64,000 nt of DNA from Brucellaceae bacterium (GTDB lineage Bacteria; Pseudomonadota; Alphaproteobacteria; Rhizobiales; Rhizobiaceae), in NCBI GenBank assembly GCA_020637755.1, contig JACKJW010000009.1:1-64000 (forward strand), written 5' to 3'. The notes beneath the pieces were generated by a model, which was not told the origin of the DNA, did no database searches, and saw nothing but the letters and a program-made list of their open reading frames with translations. Positions 43,382 through 50,022 of this stretch are shown here, piece by piece. Both the position numbers and the translations under genes were made by a program. Position 1 is the stretch's first letter; every line of letters begins with the position of its first letter.

Positions 43382-43990
43382 ATGGCAGAAGGCAAGGACG
43401 CCGTGATTATCAAGAAATACGCCAACCGGCGTCTCTACAACACGGGAACGAGCACCTATGTCACGCTTGAAGACCTGTCGGAAATGGTCAAGCGCGGCGA
43501 GGAATTCACGGTTCAGGATGCGAAATCCGGTGAGGACATCACCCACACCGTGCTGACGCAAATCATCTTCGAACTGGAGAACCGTACCGGACAGTCCATG
43601 TTGCCCGTCTCCTTCCTGCGTCAACTCATCTCCTTCTACGGCGACCAGATGCAGATGATTGTTCCGAGCTATCTGGAACAGTCGATGCTTGCCTTCTCCA
43701 AGGAGCAGGAGCGCTTCCGCGAGCAGATGACCCAGGCTTTCGGCAACACACCGATGGCGTCCATGATGGACAATTCCGCGGTCAAGGCGCTGGAAGAGCA
43801 GACTCGCCGGAACATGGAGACGTTCCAGAACGCCATGCGGATGTTCTCTCCCTTCTCCGCCATGCAGGGAAAATCATCCGAAGCCACGGAAAAGCCTGCC
43901 AAGGAAAAGTCCGCCAAGGATGACTCGCTCGACGATCTGAAGGAACAGATCGCGGCCATGCAGCGCAAGCTCGACCAGATGGGCAAGTAA
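43382..43990 (+). CDS. phaR: Polyhydroxyalkanoate synthesis repressor PhaR
   Basis: A 202-residue PHA regulator. The N-terminal DNA-binding domain (VIIKKYANRRLYNTGTSTYVTLEDL, about 7-31) and the following PHB accumulation domain (about 60-110) are clear; the tail is a Lys/Glu-rich coiled coil. PhaR binds PHB granules, and when none are present represses phasin and other PHA genes, including itself. GGGAGG precedes the ATG at 43382. It is divergent from phaA and followed by a terminator. Confidence 0.95.
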   Translation: MAEGKDAVIIKKYANRRLYNTGTSTYVTLEDLSEMVKRGEEFTVQDAKSGEDITHTVLTQIIFELENRTGQSMLPVSFLRQLISFYGDQMQMIVPSYLEQSMLAFSKEQERFREQMTQAFGNTPMASMMDNSAVKALEEQTRRNMETFQNAMRMFSPFSAMQGKSSEATEKPAKEKSAKDDSLDDLKEQIAAMQRKLDQMGK

Positions 43991-44006
43991 CGGCCGGGCC
44001 GCTGAC

Positions 44007-44032
44007 GGACGGGCAACGGCCCGTCCCTTTTC
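44007..44032 (+). terminator. Intrinsic terminator after phaR
   Basis: GGACGGGC (44007-44014), loop AACG, GCCCGTCC (44019-44026), followed by CTTTT. It lies 16 bases past the phaR stop. Confidence 0.85.
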
Positions 44033-44424
44033 CGTAACGCACGGAACGATCACGCCCTGTCCGCATCGTCGGCCCCGCGTCTGCCTGACCGGAACCGGCG
44101 CAAGGGAACCGTCCGGTTCGCCTGTTGCAAGGTCGCGCCGCGCTTCATGCCATCGGCCCGGATTTCAGTCCGGCAGGCCGCACCCGCACGGCGCCTGGCA
44201 TCTGGGCCCGCGATGCCCTTCACCCCCGTCCGTGACGAATCACAGGCAATTCTCCACGCGTTAGTGGCATCAAGCGGTGCAGGATAATGCAAGGTTCTCC
44301 GCCTGCCGTATGCACGCTGGCAAAAGGCGCCGCGCAGGATTTTTTGCGTCCGCAAAATCCTGCACGCAGCAAAAAATGCCGGCGGCACGCAAGGTCTGGT
44401 CGAATCAGCGCTGAAGGACGGCCG
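44033..44424. other. Gene-poor interval with GCAGGAT repeats and a 13-bp hairpin
   Basis: About 390 bases with no convincing gene. The longest minus-strand frame (44050-44388) has no recognisable domain and no good start signal. It holds three copies of GCAGGAT: 44279-44285, 44334-44340 and, inverted, 44357-44363. The last two form a strong hairpin, GCAGGATTTT with AAAATCCTGC extended by GCG/CGC. Next to it is GCAGCAAAAAA. Confidence 0.5.
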
Positions 44425-44826
44425 TCAGTGGAAGGACACGTCGCGCCCTGCCGAGCGGATCGAGACTGAAAATCCGGCGAGCACATCGATCAGCGCGATG
44501 ATCATGAGCGTGAAAAATATCTGCGTCGCCGCACCGCGCACGAGCAGGAATTCCACCAGATAGGCCACGAAGACGAAGGTGGACAGCAGGTGATCGACCA
44601 CCGAGGCATTGCTGGTGCGCGTCGATTTCATGATCTCGAAGAACAGAAGCACCAGAGCGCTGAGCACCACCAGGCCGCCCGTGGTCAGCGCAAACTGCCC
44701 GCCCGACATCATGGTCATGGCGAACACGATCCCGGAAAACGGATCGCCCGGCACGCCGAACATTCCGGCAAGGCCCAGATTGTAGAGGATGAAGGGAATG
44801 ACGAGCAGGGGGATCAGGCCGATCAC
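44425..44826 (-). CDS. Four-helix membrane protein, hypothetical
   Basis: A 133-residue inner-membrane protein with about four hydrophobic helices (around 2-20, 30-65, 78-98 and 100-122). A GTG at 44826 is the apparent start. It contains SGGQFALTTGGLVVLSALVLLFFEI and looks like a conserved but unnamed alphaproteobacterial membrane protein. It is downstream of rpmF on the same strand but beyond a strong terminator. Confidence 0.65.
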   Translation of the reverse strand: MIGLIPLLVIPFILYNLGLAGMFGVPGDPFSGIVFAMTMMSGGQFALTTGGLVVLSALVLLFFEIMKSTRTSNASVVDHLLSTFVFVAYLVEFLLVRGAATQIFFTLMIIALIDVLAGFSVSIRSAGRDVSFH

Positions 44827-44924
44827 GGGCAGCGCTCCATGTCTGTTGCAGGCCGATGGTGAATCGGCGGGACAGGACCCGTCAACCCCTCAAACGGCAC
44901 CCGGCACCGACCCGGCCACGAAAC

Positions 44925-44956
44925 AGGGGACCGGCTCCTTGCGGAACCGGTCCCCT
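44925..44956 (-). terminator. Intrinsic terminator after rpmF
   Basis: AGGGGACCGG and CCGGTCCCCT form a perfect 10-bp stem (44925-44934 with 44947-44956). On the minus strand TGTTT follows. It lies about 30 bases beyond the rpmF stop. Confidence 0.8.
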
Positions 44957-44985
44957 GAAAGATCAGACCGGAAAAGGCGTCAGCC

Positions 44986-45165
44986 TTATTCCTTGGCTTC
45001 GAGCACCTGACGGCCGCGATACATGCCGGTCTTCAGATCGACATGATGCGGGCGGCGCAGTTCACCCGAGTTCTTGTCCTCGACATAGGTCGGGTTCTTG
45101 AGCGCGTCGGCAGAGCGGCGCATGCCACGCTTGGACGGGCTTACTTTTCGCTTCGGTACAGCCAT
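44986..45165 (-). CDS. rpmF: 50S ribosomal protein L32
   Basis: A 59-residue ribosomal protein L32 (starts MAVPKRKVSPSKRGMRRSAD, ends QVLEAKE). It lacks the CxxC pairs of zinc-binding L32, as is usual in alphaproteobacteria. AGTAAGAAGA precedes the ATG. Its position before a membrane protein gene and after mtgA is typical for the order. Confidence 0.96.
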   Translation of the reverse strand: MAVPKRKVSPSKRGMRRSADALKNPTYVEDKNSGELRRPHHVDLKTGMYRGRQVLEAKE

Positions 45166-45311
45166 TCTTCTTACTCCGGTATCACTGACAAGAAGCCGGG
45201 TGCCCGCAAACGACAGGGCGGCAATCCGGTTCCTGAATCCTGAAATCCGGCGAGCCTATACACGCACCCGAACCGTTTGACCAGCGCCGCAGCAAAAAAA
45301 TCGGCGGGTCT

Positions 45312-46193
45312 TCAGCCCTTCACGCAGTCCGCATAACCGCCCGCCCGCGCCGCCCGGCGCTGGATCAATTGTGCGATGCGGTTCATGCCAGGCGACGGTT
45401 TGGACGGGTTGCGCAGTGCCGGATTCGGCAGTGCCGCCGTCAGCAGCGCAGCCTGCCGTGCCGTCAGCCGCGCGGCGCTGCGTCCGAAATGGTGCTGTGC
45501 AGCCGCTTCGACACCGTAAATGTTGGGACCAAGCTCAACAATGTTGAGATAGATTTCCATGATCCGCCGTTTCGACAGGATCAGGTCGTAGACCAGCGCA
45601 TAGGGCGCCTCCAGAAGCTTGCGCACATAGGATCGGCTGGACCAGAGATAGAGGTTCTTGACCGACTGCATGGGAATGGTGGATGCCCCGCGCACGCCCT
45701 CGCCATCCAGCGCATCGCTGACCACATCGTTCAGGGCACCCCAGTCGATGCCGTTGTGCCGGCAGAATTGCCCGTCCTCCGACATGATGACCGACTGCGC
45801 CATCACCGGCGCAATCTCGTCGAGCCTCACCCATTTGCGGTCATAGCCCTTCAGCGTGGCGAGATCGGCCAGCATCAGCGTTGAGACCGGATGGACCACC
45901 GGCACCGCATAGAGCAGCGTGAGCACCACCGGGACCAGCGCAAGACCGCCCAGCGCAAGCGCCAGCCGCCTCAGCCAGGTCTGGCGGGCATTTGGCACTT
46001 TCACCTTGCGCTTTGCACCCTTCCGGCTGCGCTGCGCAGGCCTGGCCCGCGCTTCGGCCTTAACGGTGGGAATATCCTTCGTGTCCAAGGGCTGCTCGCA
46101 TCGCGGTAGCGGCCTTCCGGCCGGATCGGTCTCTCCATAGTGACCGGCAGCGCGCGCGGCAACAAGCCCCCGCAACGGCCAATGCCGTTTCAT
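45312..46193 (-). CDS. mtgA: Monofunctional biosynthetic peptidoglycan transglycosylase, N-terminally extended
   Basis: A 293-residue GT51 glycosyltransferase that polymerises lipid II. The catalytic motif MSEDGQFCRHNGIDW (137-151, Glu139) is followed by GASTIPMQ and KRRIMEIYLNIVELG. One membrane helix lies at about 76-100. The first about 70 residues are Arg/Lys-rich and absent from standard 230-residue MtgA, so this cytoplasmic extension is unusual. The ATG at 46193 was chosen; a GTG at 46196 is also possible. Divergent from ispA. Confidence 0.9.
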   Translation of the reverse strand: MKRHWPLRGLVAARAAGHYGETDPAGRPLPRCEQPLDTKDIPTVKAEARARPAQRSRKGAKRKVKVPNARQTWLRRLALALGGLALVPVVLTLLYAVPVVHPVSTLMLADLATLKGYDRKWVRLDEIAPVMAQSVIMSEDGQFCRHNGIDWGALNDVVSDALDGEGVRGASTIPMQSVKNLYLWSSRSYVRKLLEAPYALVYDLILSKRRIMEIYLNIVELGPNIYGVEAAAQHHFGRSAARLTARQAALLTAALPNPALRNPSKPSPGMNRIAQLIQRRAARAGGYADCVKG

Positions 46194-46240
46194 CACGAAC
46201 CCTTCTTGACCGCGCGCGCGATTGCGGGCATCGCGTTGCC

Positions 46241-47152
46241 ATGGTCACGCAACAGGACTTCCTCACCTCGCTCAACGCTCACGCCGACGACATCGGCGCC
46301 CTGCTCGATGCCTTGCTGTCTGCCGCCCCGCTGGAGGGCGAGATCTGCCGGCCGGACGGGCTGATGATGGCCATGCGCCACGGGGCGCTCAATGGCGGCA
46401 AGCGCCTGCGTCCCTGGCTGGTTGTTGAAAGCGCCGCCCTTTTCGGCGCCTCGGGCCCGGCAATCCTGCGCGTCGCGGCAAGTCTCGAATGCATTCATTG
46501 CTATTCGCTCGTTCATGACGATCTTCCGGCCATGGATGATGACGATCTTCGCCGCGGCCAGCCCACCGTCCACAAGGCCTTTGATGAGGCGGCCGCCATC
46601 CTCGCTGGCGACAGCCTGCTGACCATCGCATTCGACATCCTTGCAGCTGAGGAAACCGTGCTCCCCGCCGACACGCGCGTTGCGCTGGTCACCCGGCTCG
46701 CACGGGCCGCGGGCGCTGGCGGCATGGCCGGAGGCCAGGCGCTCGACCTCGCCGCCGAAAGGACGAGCCCTGATGAGCGGGGCATCATTACACTGCAGGC
46801 CATGAAGACCGGTGCGCTCATCCGTTATGCCTGCGAAGCGGGTGCCCTCGCCGCTGGTGCCTCACAGGCCGATGTCGAACGGCTGGGAGCCTTCGGTTCG
46901 GCGATCGGCCTTGCCTTCCAGCTCGCCGACGACCTGCTCGACCTCACCGCTGGCCAGCACCAGCTCGGCAAGGCCACCGGCAAGGACGCCGCTGCCGGCA
47001 AGGCAACGCTGGCGGGCCTGCACGGGCAGGACTGGGCACGCCGCCAGTTGCAGGGTCTCGTGGACGAGGCAGCCGGGCTTCTGGCACCCTATGGCGATCG
47101 CGCTTCGATGCTCATCGAAGCTGCCCGCTTCGTGGCTTTGCGCGACCATTGA
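46241..47152 (+). CDS. ispA: Polyprenyl synthetase, farnesyl diphosphate synthase type
   Basis: A 303-residue trans-prenyltransferase making farnesyl diphosphate from IPP and DMAPP/GPP. The first aspartate-rich motif is DDLPAMDDDD (93-102) and the second is QLADDLLD (about 226-233); GGKRLRP (about 52-58) binds IPP. The residues before the first motif suit C15 products. ispG, an upstream gene of the same isoprenoid route, lies about 7 kb away. The first base of the ATG is 46241, 47 bases from the mtgA start. Confidence 0.93.
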   Translation: MVTQQDFLTSLNAHADDIGALLDALLSAAPLEGEICRPDGLMMAMRHGALNGGKRLRPWLVVESAALFGASGPAILRVAASLECIHCYSLVHDDLPAMDDDDLRRGQPTVHKAFDEAAAILAGDSLLTIAFDILAAEETVLPADTRVALVTRLARAAGAGGMAGGQALDLAAERTSPDERGIITLQAMKTGALIRYACEAGALAAGASQADVERLGAFGSAIGLAFQLADDLLDLTAGQHQLGKATGKDAAAGKATLAGLHGQDWARRQLQGLVDEAAGLLAPYGDRASMLIEAARFVALRDH

Positions 47153-47305
47153 CCTGACAAGCCACGGAACCGGCTCAACCGGCCTGGCTCTGACCAGTCA
47201 GGCCGCGGCAAATTTTCCGCCATGGTTTCCAGGTAGTTAAGCCGATTAATCGCACTTTAATATTATCAGGCGAAATCTGAGGGCAAAGACAACCGGAATT
47301 TGCCC

Positions 47306-49891
47306 ATGTCGAAAGTCCTCACCCGCGCCTATTTGCGTATCCGCATCATCCTGGCCATGACCCTTGTACTGGCCTGCGTGGCTGTCGGCACCGGATATGT
47401 CTACTGGAACACCGAGCAGACCAAGGCTTCGACCCAGTTCAACGTTCTGCTCTCTGATGCGGCCAACGCGACCGAGCAACTGCTCTTCCAGATCGGCCGT
47501 CTGGATGCCATGCGCCGCGATCCGCTCGACAAGGTCCGCGCGGCGAATGACGGTCAGGCTGACAGCAAACAGGCGATGGGCGAACTGGGCAGCGCCCTCA
47601 CCCGCCTCGAGAAGACCTACGCGCTGATCGAGCAGGCCAGCGGCGCCGAAATGGCGATGAATGAGAGCAAGCGCCTGACCCTTGAGGAAAACGGTGCACA
47701 ATCCGCCCACTCCGCGGATGCCGCCCTCGGCCTCGAAAATCTCACGCTTCCCGCATCGCTGCGCGCGATATGGCAAGGTGATACGACCGGCTTCCGCCTG
47801 CGCTCCTCGCTGCTGGAAGTGATCACGCTCGCCAACCGCATTTCGCTCTACCGCGACCTGGAGTCCGATGCCGCAGCGCGCACCTTCCGGCAGGTCAGTC
47901 TTCTGGGCGGAAACAAGGTCCGTCCCGGTCTGGCCAATGTCAACCGGATGCTGGGCGTGGAGGTTGTCACAACCCAGTCGACGCTGATGAACGTCATGCT
48001 GCTGTCAGGCGCGCTGATGCTTGCTGCCGTGCTGGTGATCGGGCTCACCATCCTTCTGCCGCTCGAAAAGGCGGTGATCTCGGCGCAGGATGCCCTTCAC
48101 AAGTCGCGCTATGAGGCCGAAGCGGCCCGCGAGTTGGCCCAATCTGCGGACCGTGCGAAGTCGGAGTTTCTGGCGAACATGAGCCACGAGATCCGCACGC
48201 CGATGAACGGGGTTCTGGGCATGGCGGAACTTCTGGCCAAGACCTCGCTGGATGCGCGCCAGAAGACGTTCACCGATGTCATCGTCAAGTCGGGCAACGC
48301 GCTGCTGACCATCATCAACGACATTCTCGACTTCTCCAAGATCGACGCCGGCCAGCTCGAGCTCGACCCCGCCCCCTTCAAGCTCGGCGAGGCGGTGGAG
48401 GATGTCGCCACGCTGGTTTCCACCAAGGTGGCCGAGAAGGACCTCGAACTGATCGTGCGCATCGATCCGCGCCTGCCCGCCTTCGTCTCCGGCGACGTCG
48501 GCCGCATCCGCCAGATCGTGACCAACCTGATGGGCAATGCCGTCAAGTTCACCGAGCAGGGCCATGTGCTGGTCGATGTCTCGGGCTCCGTGACCGGCGG
48601 CATCGCCCGTGTCACCGTGCGCGTCGAGGATACCGGCATCGGCATTCCCGACGACAAGCTCAAGACCGTCTTCGACAAGTTCGCGCAGGTGGACGGCTCC
48701 TCCACCCGCCGCCACGAGGGCACCGGCCTGGGACTGGCCATCGCCTCGCGCCTGGTCGAGCTGATGGGCGGCGAGATGGGTGTGGAATCGCAGTTCGGCC
48801 GCGGCTCCACCTTCTGGTTCACCGTGCCGCTGCCGGTTGCCGAGACCGGCTGGGAGCAAAAGCCCGTGCCCGTCGATGTCACCGGCGCCCGCGTGCTGGT
48901 GATCGACGACAACCCGGTCAACCGTGCCATCCTGACCGAGCAGCTCGGCTCCTGGCACTTCGAGAGCGCGGCCGCCGAATCCGGCCCCGTCGGCCTCGCC
49001 TTTGTCGACAAGGCCTCCGAGATGGGCATCGCCATCGACTGCATCATCCTCGACTACCAGATGCCCGGCATGAACGGCGAGGACGTGCTGGCAGCCCTGC
49101 GTGCGCGGCCATCGGGCGCGGACCTGCCGGTCATCATGCTGACCTCCGTCGACCAGGCGGATTTCGGGCGCATGGTGATGGAACACGGCATCGAGGCACA
49201 CCTGACCAAGCCGGCGCGCTCGTCGCTGCTGCTGGAGACCATCGTGGACGTGCTGCAGAAAGCGCGCAACAAGCCCGCCCCGCGCCCCGCTTCCATGCAG
49301 GAACTGGCCGCCATGGCGTCCGGCCAGACCGCCGCACCGGCAGCACCGCCGTCACCCGCAGCGCCCACTGCACCGCGAGCCGTCCGGGACGTTCCCGTGC
49401 CGCAGGCCGCCCCGTCACCCGTGCCGCAGCCACAGGTACCGGCCGCCGTGCAGGAGGAGCCGCGACGCACCGAGCGCCGCTTCAACGGGGCCGCACCCGA
49501 AAGGCTCGACGTGCTCGTCGCCGAGGACAACGAGGTCAACCAGCTGGTCTTCACGCAGATCCTCAACGGTCTGGGCGTGACCTACCGGATCGTCGGCAAC
49601 GGAAGGCTGGCCGTCGAGGCCCACCGCCAGCACAGCCCCGCCGTCGTGGTGATGGATGTTTCCATGCCCGAGATGAACGGCATCGAGGCGACCGGGCAAT
49701 TGCGCCTGACCGACGCGGAACGCGGCACCCACACGCCAGTCATCGGCGTCACCGCCCATGCGCTCAAGGGCGACCGCGAACGCTGCATCAATGCCGGGAT
49801 GGACGACTACCTCTCCAAACCCGTCTCGCCTGACAAGCTCGCCGACAAGATCACAAAGTGGATGCACGAAGCAAAACGCAACGCTGCCTGA
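47306..49891 (+). CDS. Hybrid histidine kinase with two receiver domains (copy 1)
   Basis: An 861-residue inner-membrane sensor kinase. Membrane helices at about 11-33 and 228-252 enclose a helical periplasmic sensor of about 190 residues with no recognised ligand motif. Then come HisKA (SEFLANMSHEIRTPMNG, His294), HATPase (N box NLMGNAVKFTEQ; G box DTGIGIPDD), receiver 1 (Asp583 in LDYQMPG), an Ala/Pro-rich linker and receiver 2 (Asp784 in MDVSMPE). There is no Hpt domain. The part from HisKA to the end is identical in protein sequence to the next gene. The ATG at 47306 is preceded by a TTG at 47300. Confidence 0.92.
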   Translation: MSKVLTRAYLRIRIILAMTLVLACVAVGTGYVYWNTEQTKASTQFNVLLSDAANATEQLLFQIGRLDAMRRDPLDKVRAANDGQADSKQAMGELGSALTRLEKTYALIEQASGAEMAMNESKRLTLEENGAQSAHSADAALGLENLTLPASLRAIWQGDTTGFRLRSSLLEVITLANRISLYRDLESDAAARTFRQVSLLGGNKVRPGLANVNRMLGVEVVTTQSTLMNVMLLSGALMLAAVLVIGLTILLPLEKAVISAQDALHKSRYEAEAARELAQSADRAKSEFLANMSHEIRTPMNGVLGMAELLAKTSLDARQKTFTDVIVKSGNALLTIINDILDFSKIDAGQLELDPAPFKLGEAVEDVATLVSTKVAEKDLELIVRIDPRLPAFVSGDVGRIRQIVTNLMGNAVKFTEQGHVLVDVSGSVTGGIARVTVRVEDTGIGIPDDKLKTVFDKFAQVDGSSTRRHEGTGLGLAIASRLVELMGGEMGVESQFGRGSTFWFTVPLPVAETGWEQKPVPVDVTGARVLVIDDNPVNRAILTEQLGSWHFESAAAESGPVGLAFVDKASEMGIAIDCIILDYQMPGMNGEDVLAALRARPSGADLPVIMLTSVDQADFGRMVMEHGIEAHLTKPARSSLLLETIVDVLQKARNKPAPRPASMQELAAMASGQTAAPAAPPSPAAPTAPRAVRDVPVPQAAPSPVPQPQVPAAVQEEPRRTERRFNGAAPERLDVLVAEDNEVNQLVFTQILNGLGVTYRIVGNGRLAVEAHRQHSPAVVVMDVSMPEMNGIEATGQLRLTDAERGTHTPVIGVTAHALKGDRERCINAGMDDYLSKPVSPDKLADKITKWMHEAKRNAA
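48138..49881 (+). repeat. Direct repeat, copy 1 (kinase/receiver half)
   Basis: A 1744-base segment repeated at 50885-52628 with constant offset 2747 and no indels. Only three differences were seen, at 48154, 48157 and 48229, all synonymous. From 48230 to 49881 (1652 bases) no difference was found. The similarity stops abruptly in the last codons. Confidence 0.95.
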
Positions 49892-49997
49892 AAACTTGCA
49901 TGATTATCTCATCAATAAGCTTGAAAAGGTCAATGATTAACAAATTCATATGAAATATGACCATTTTTATCAAAATTTTTACAATGTACGTCTCATT

Positions 49998-50003
49998 TAT
50001 AAT
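49998..50003 (+). promoter_or_regulatory. Candidate -10 element for the second hybrid kinase
   Basis: TATAAT at 49998-50003, 20 bases before the ATG, within a notably AT-rich 130-base spacer (49892-50022). A T-rich -35-like stretch lies 16 bases further upstream. The spacer also has the palindrome TTCATATGAA near 49945. Confidence 0.45.
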
Positions 50004-50022
50004 CCTATGAAAGCGGGGCTAC

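Noticed and set aside
44050..44388. A 112-codon minus-strand frame in the phaR downstream interval
   Set aside because: No recognisable domain, no ribosome-binding site, and a composition like shadow frames. A phasin was considered but the sequence lacks the expected helical pattern.
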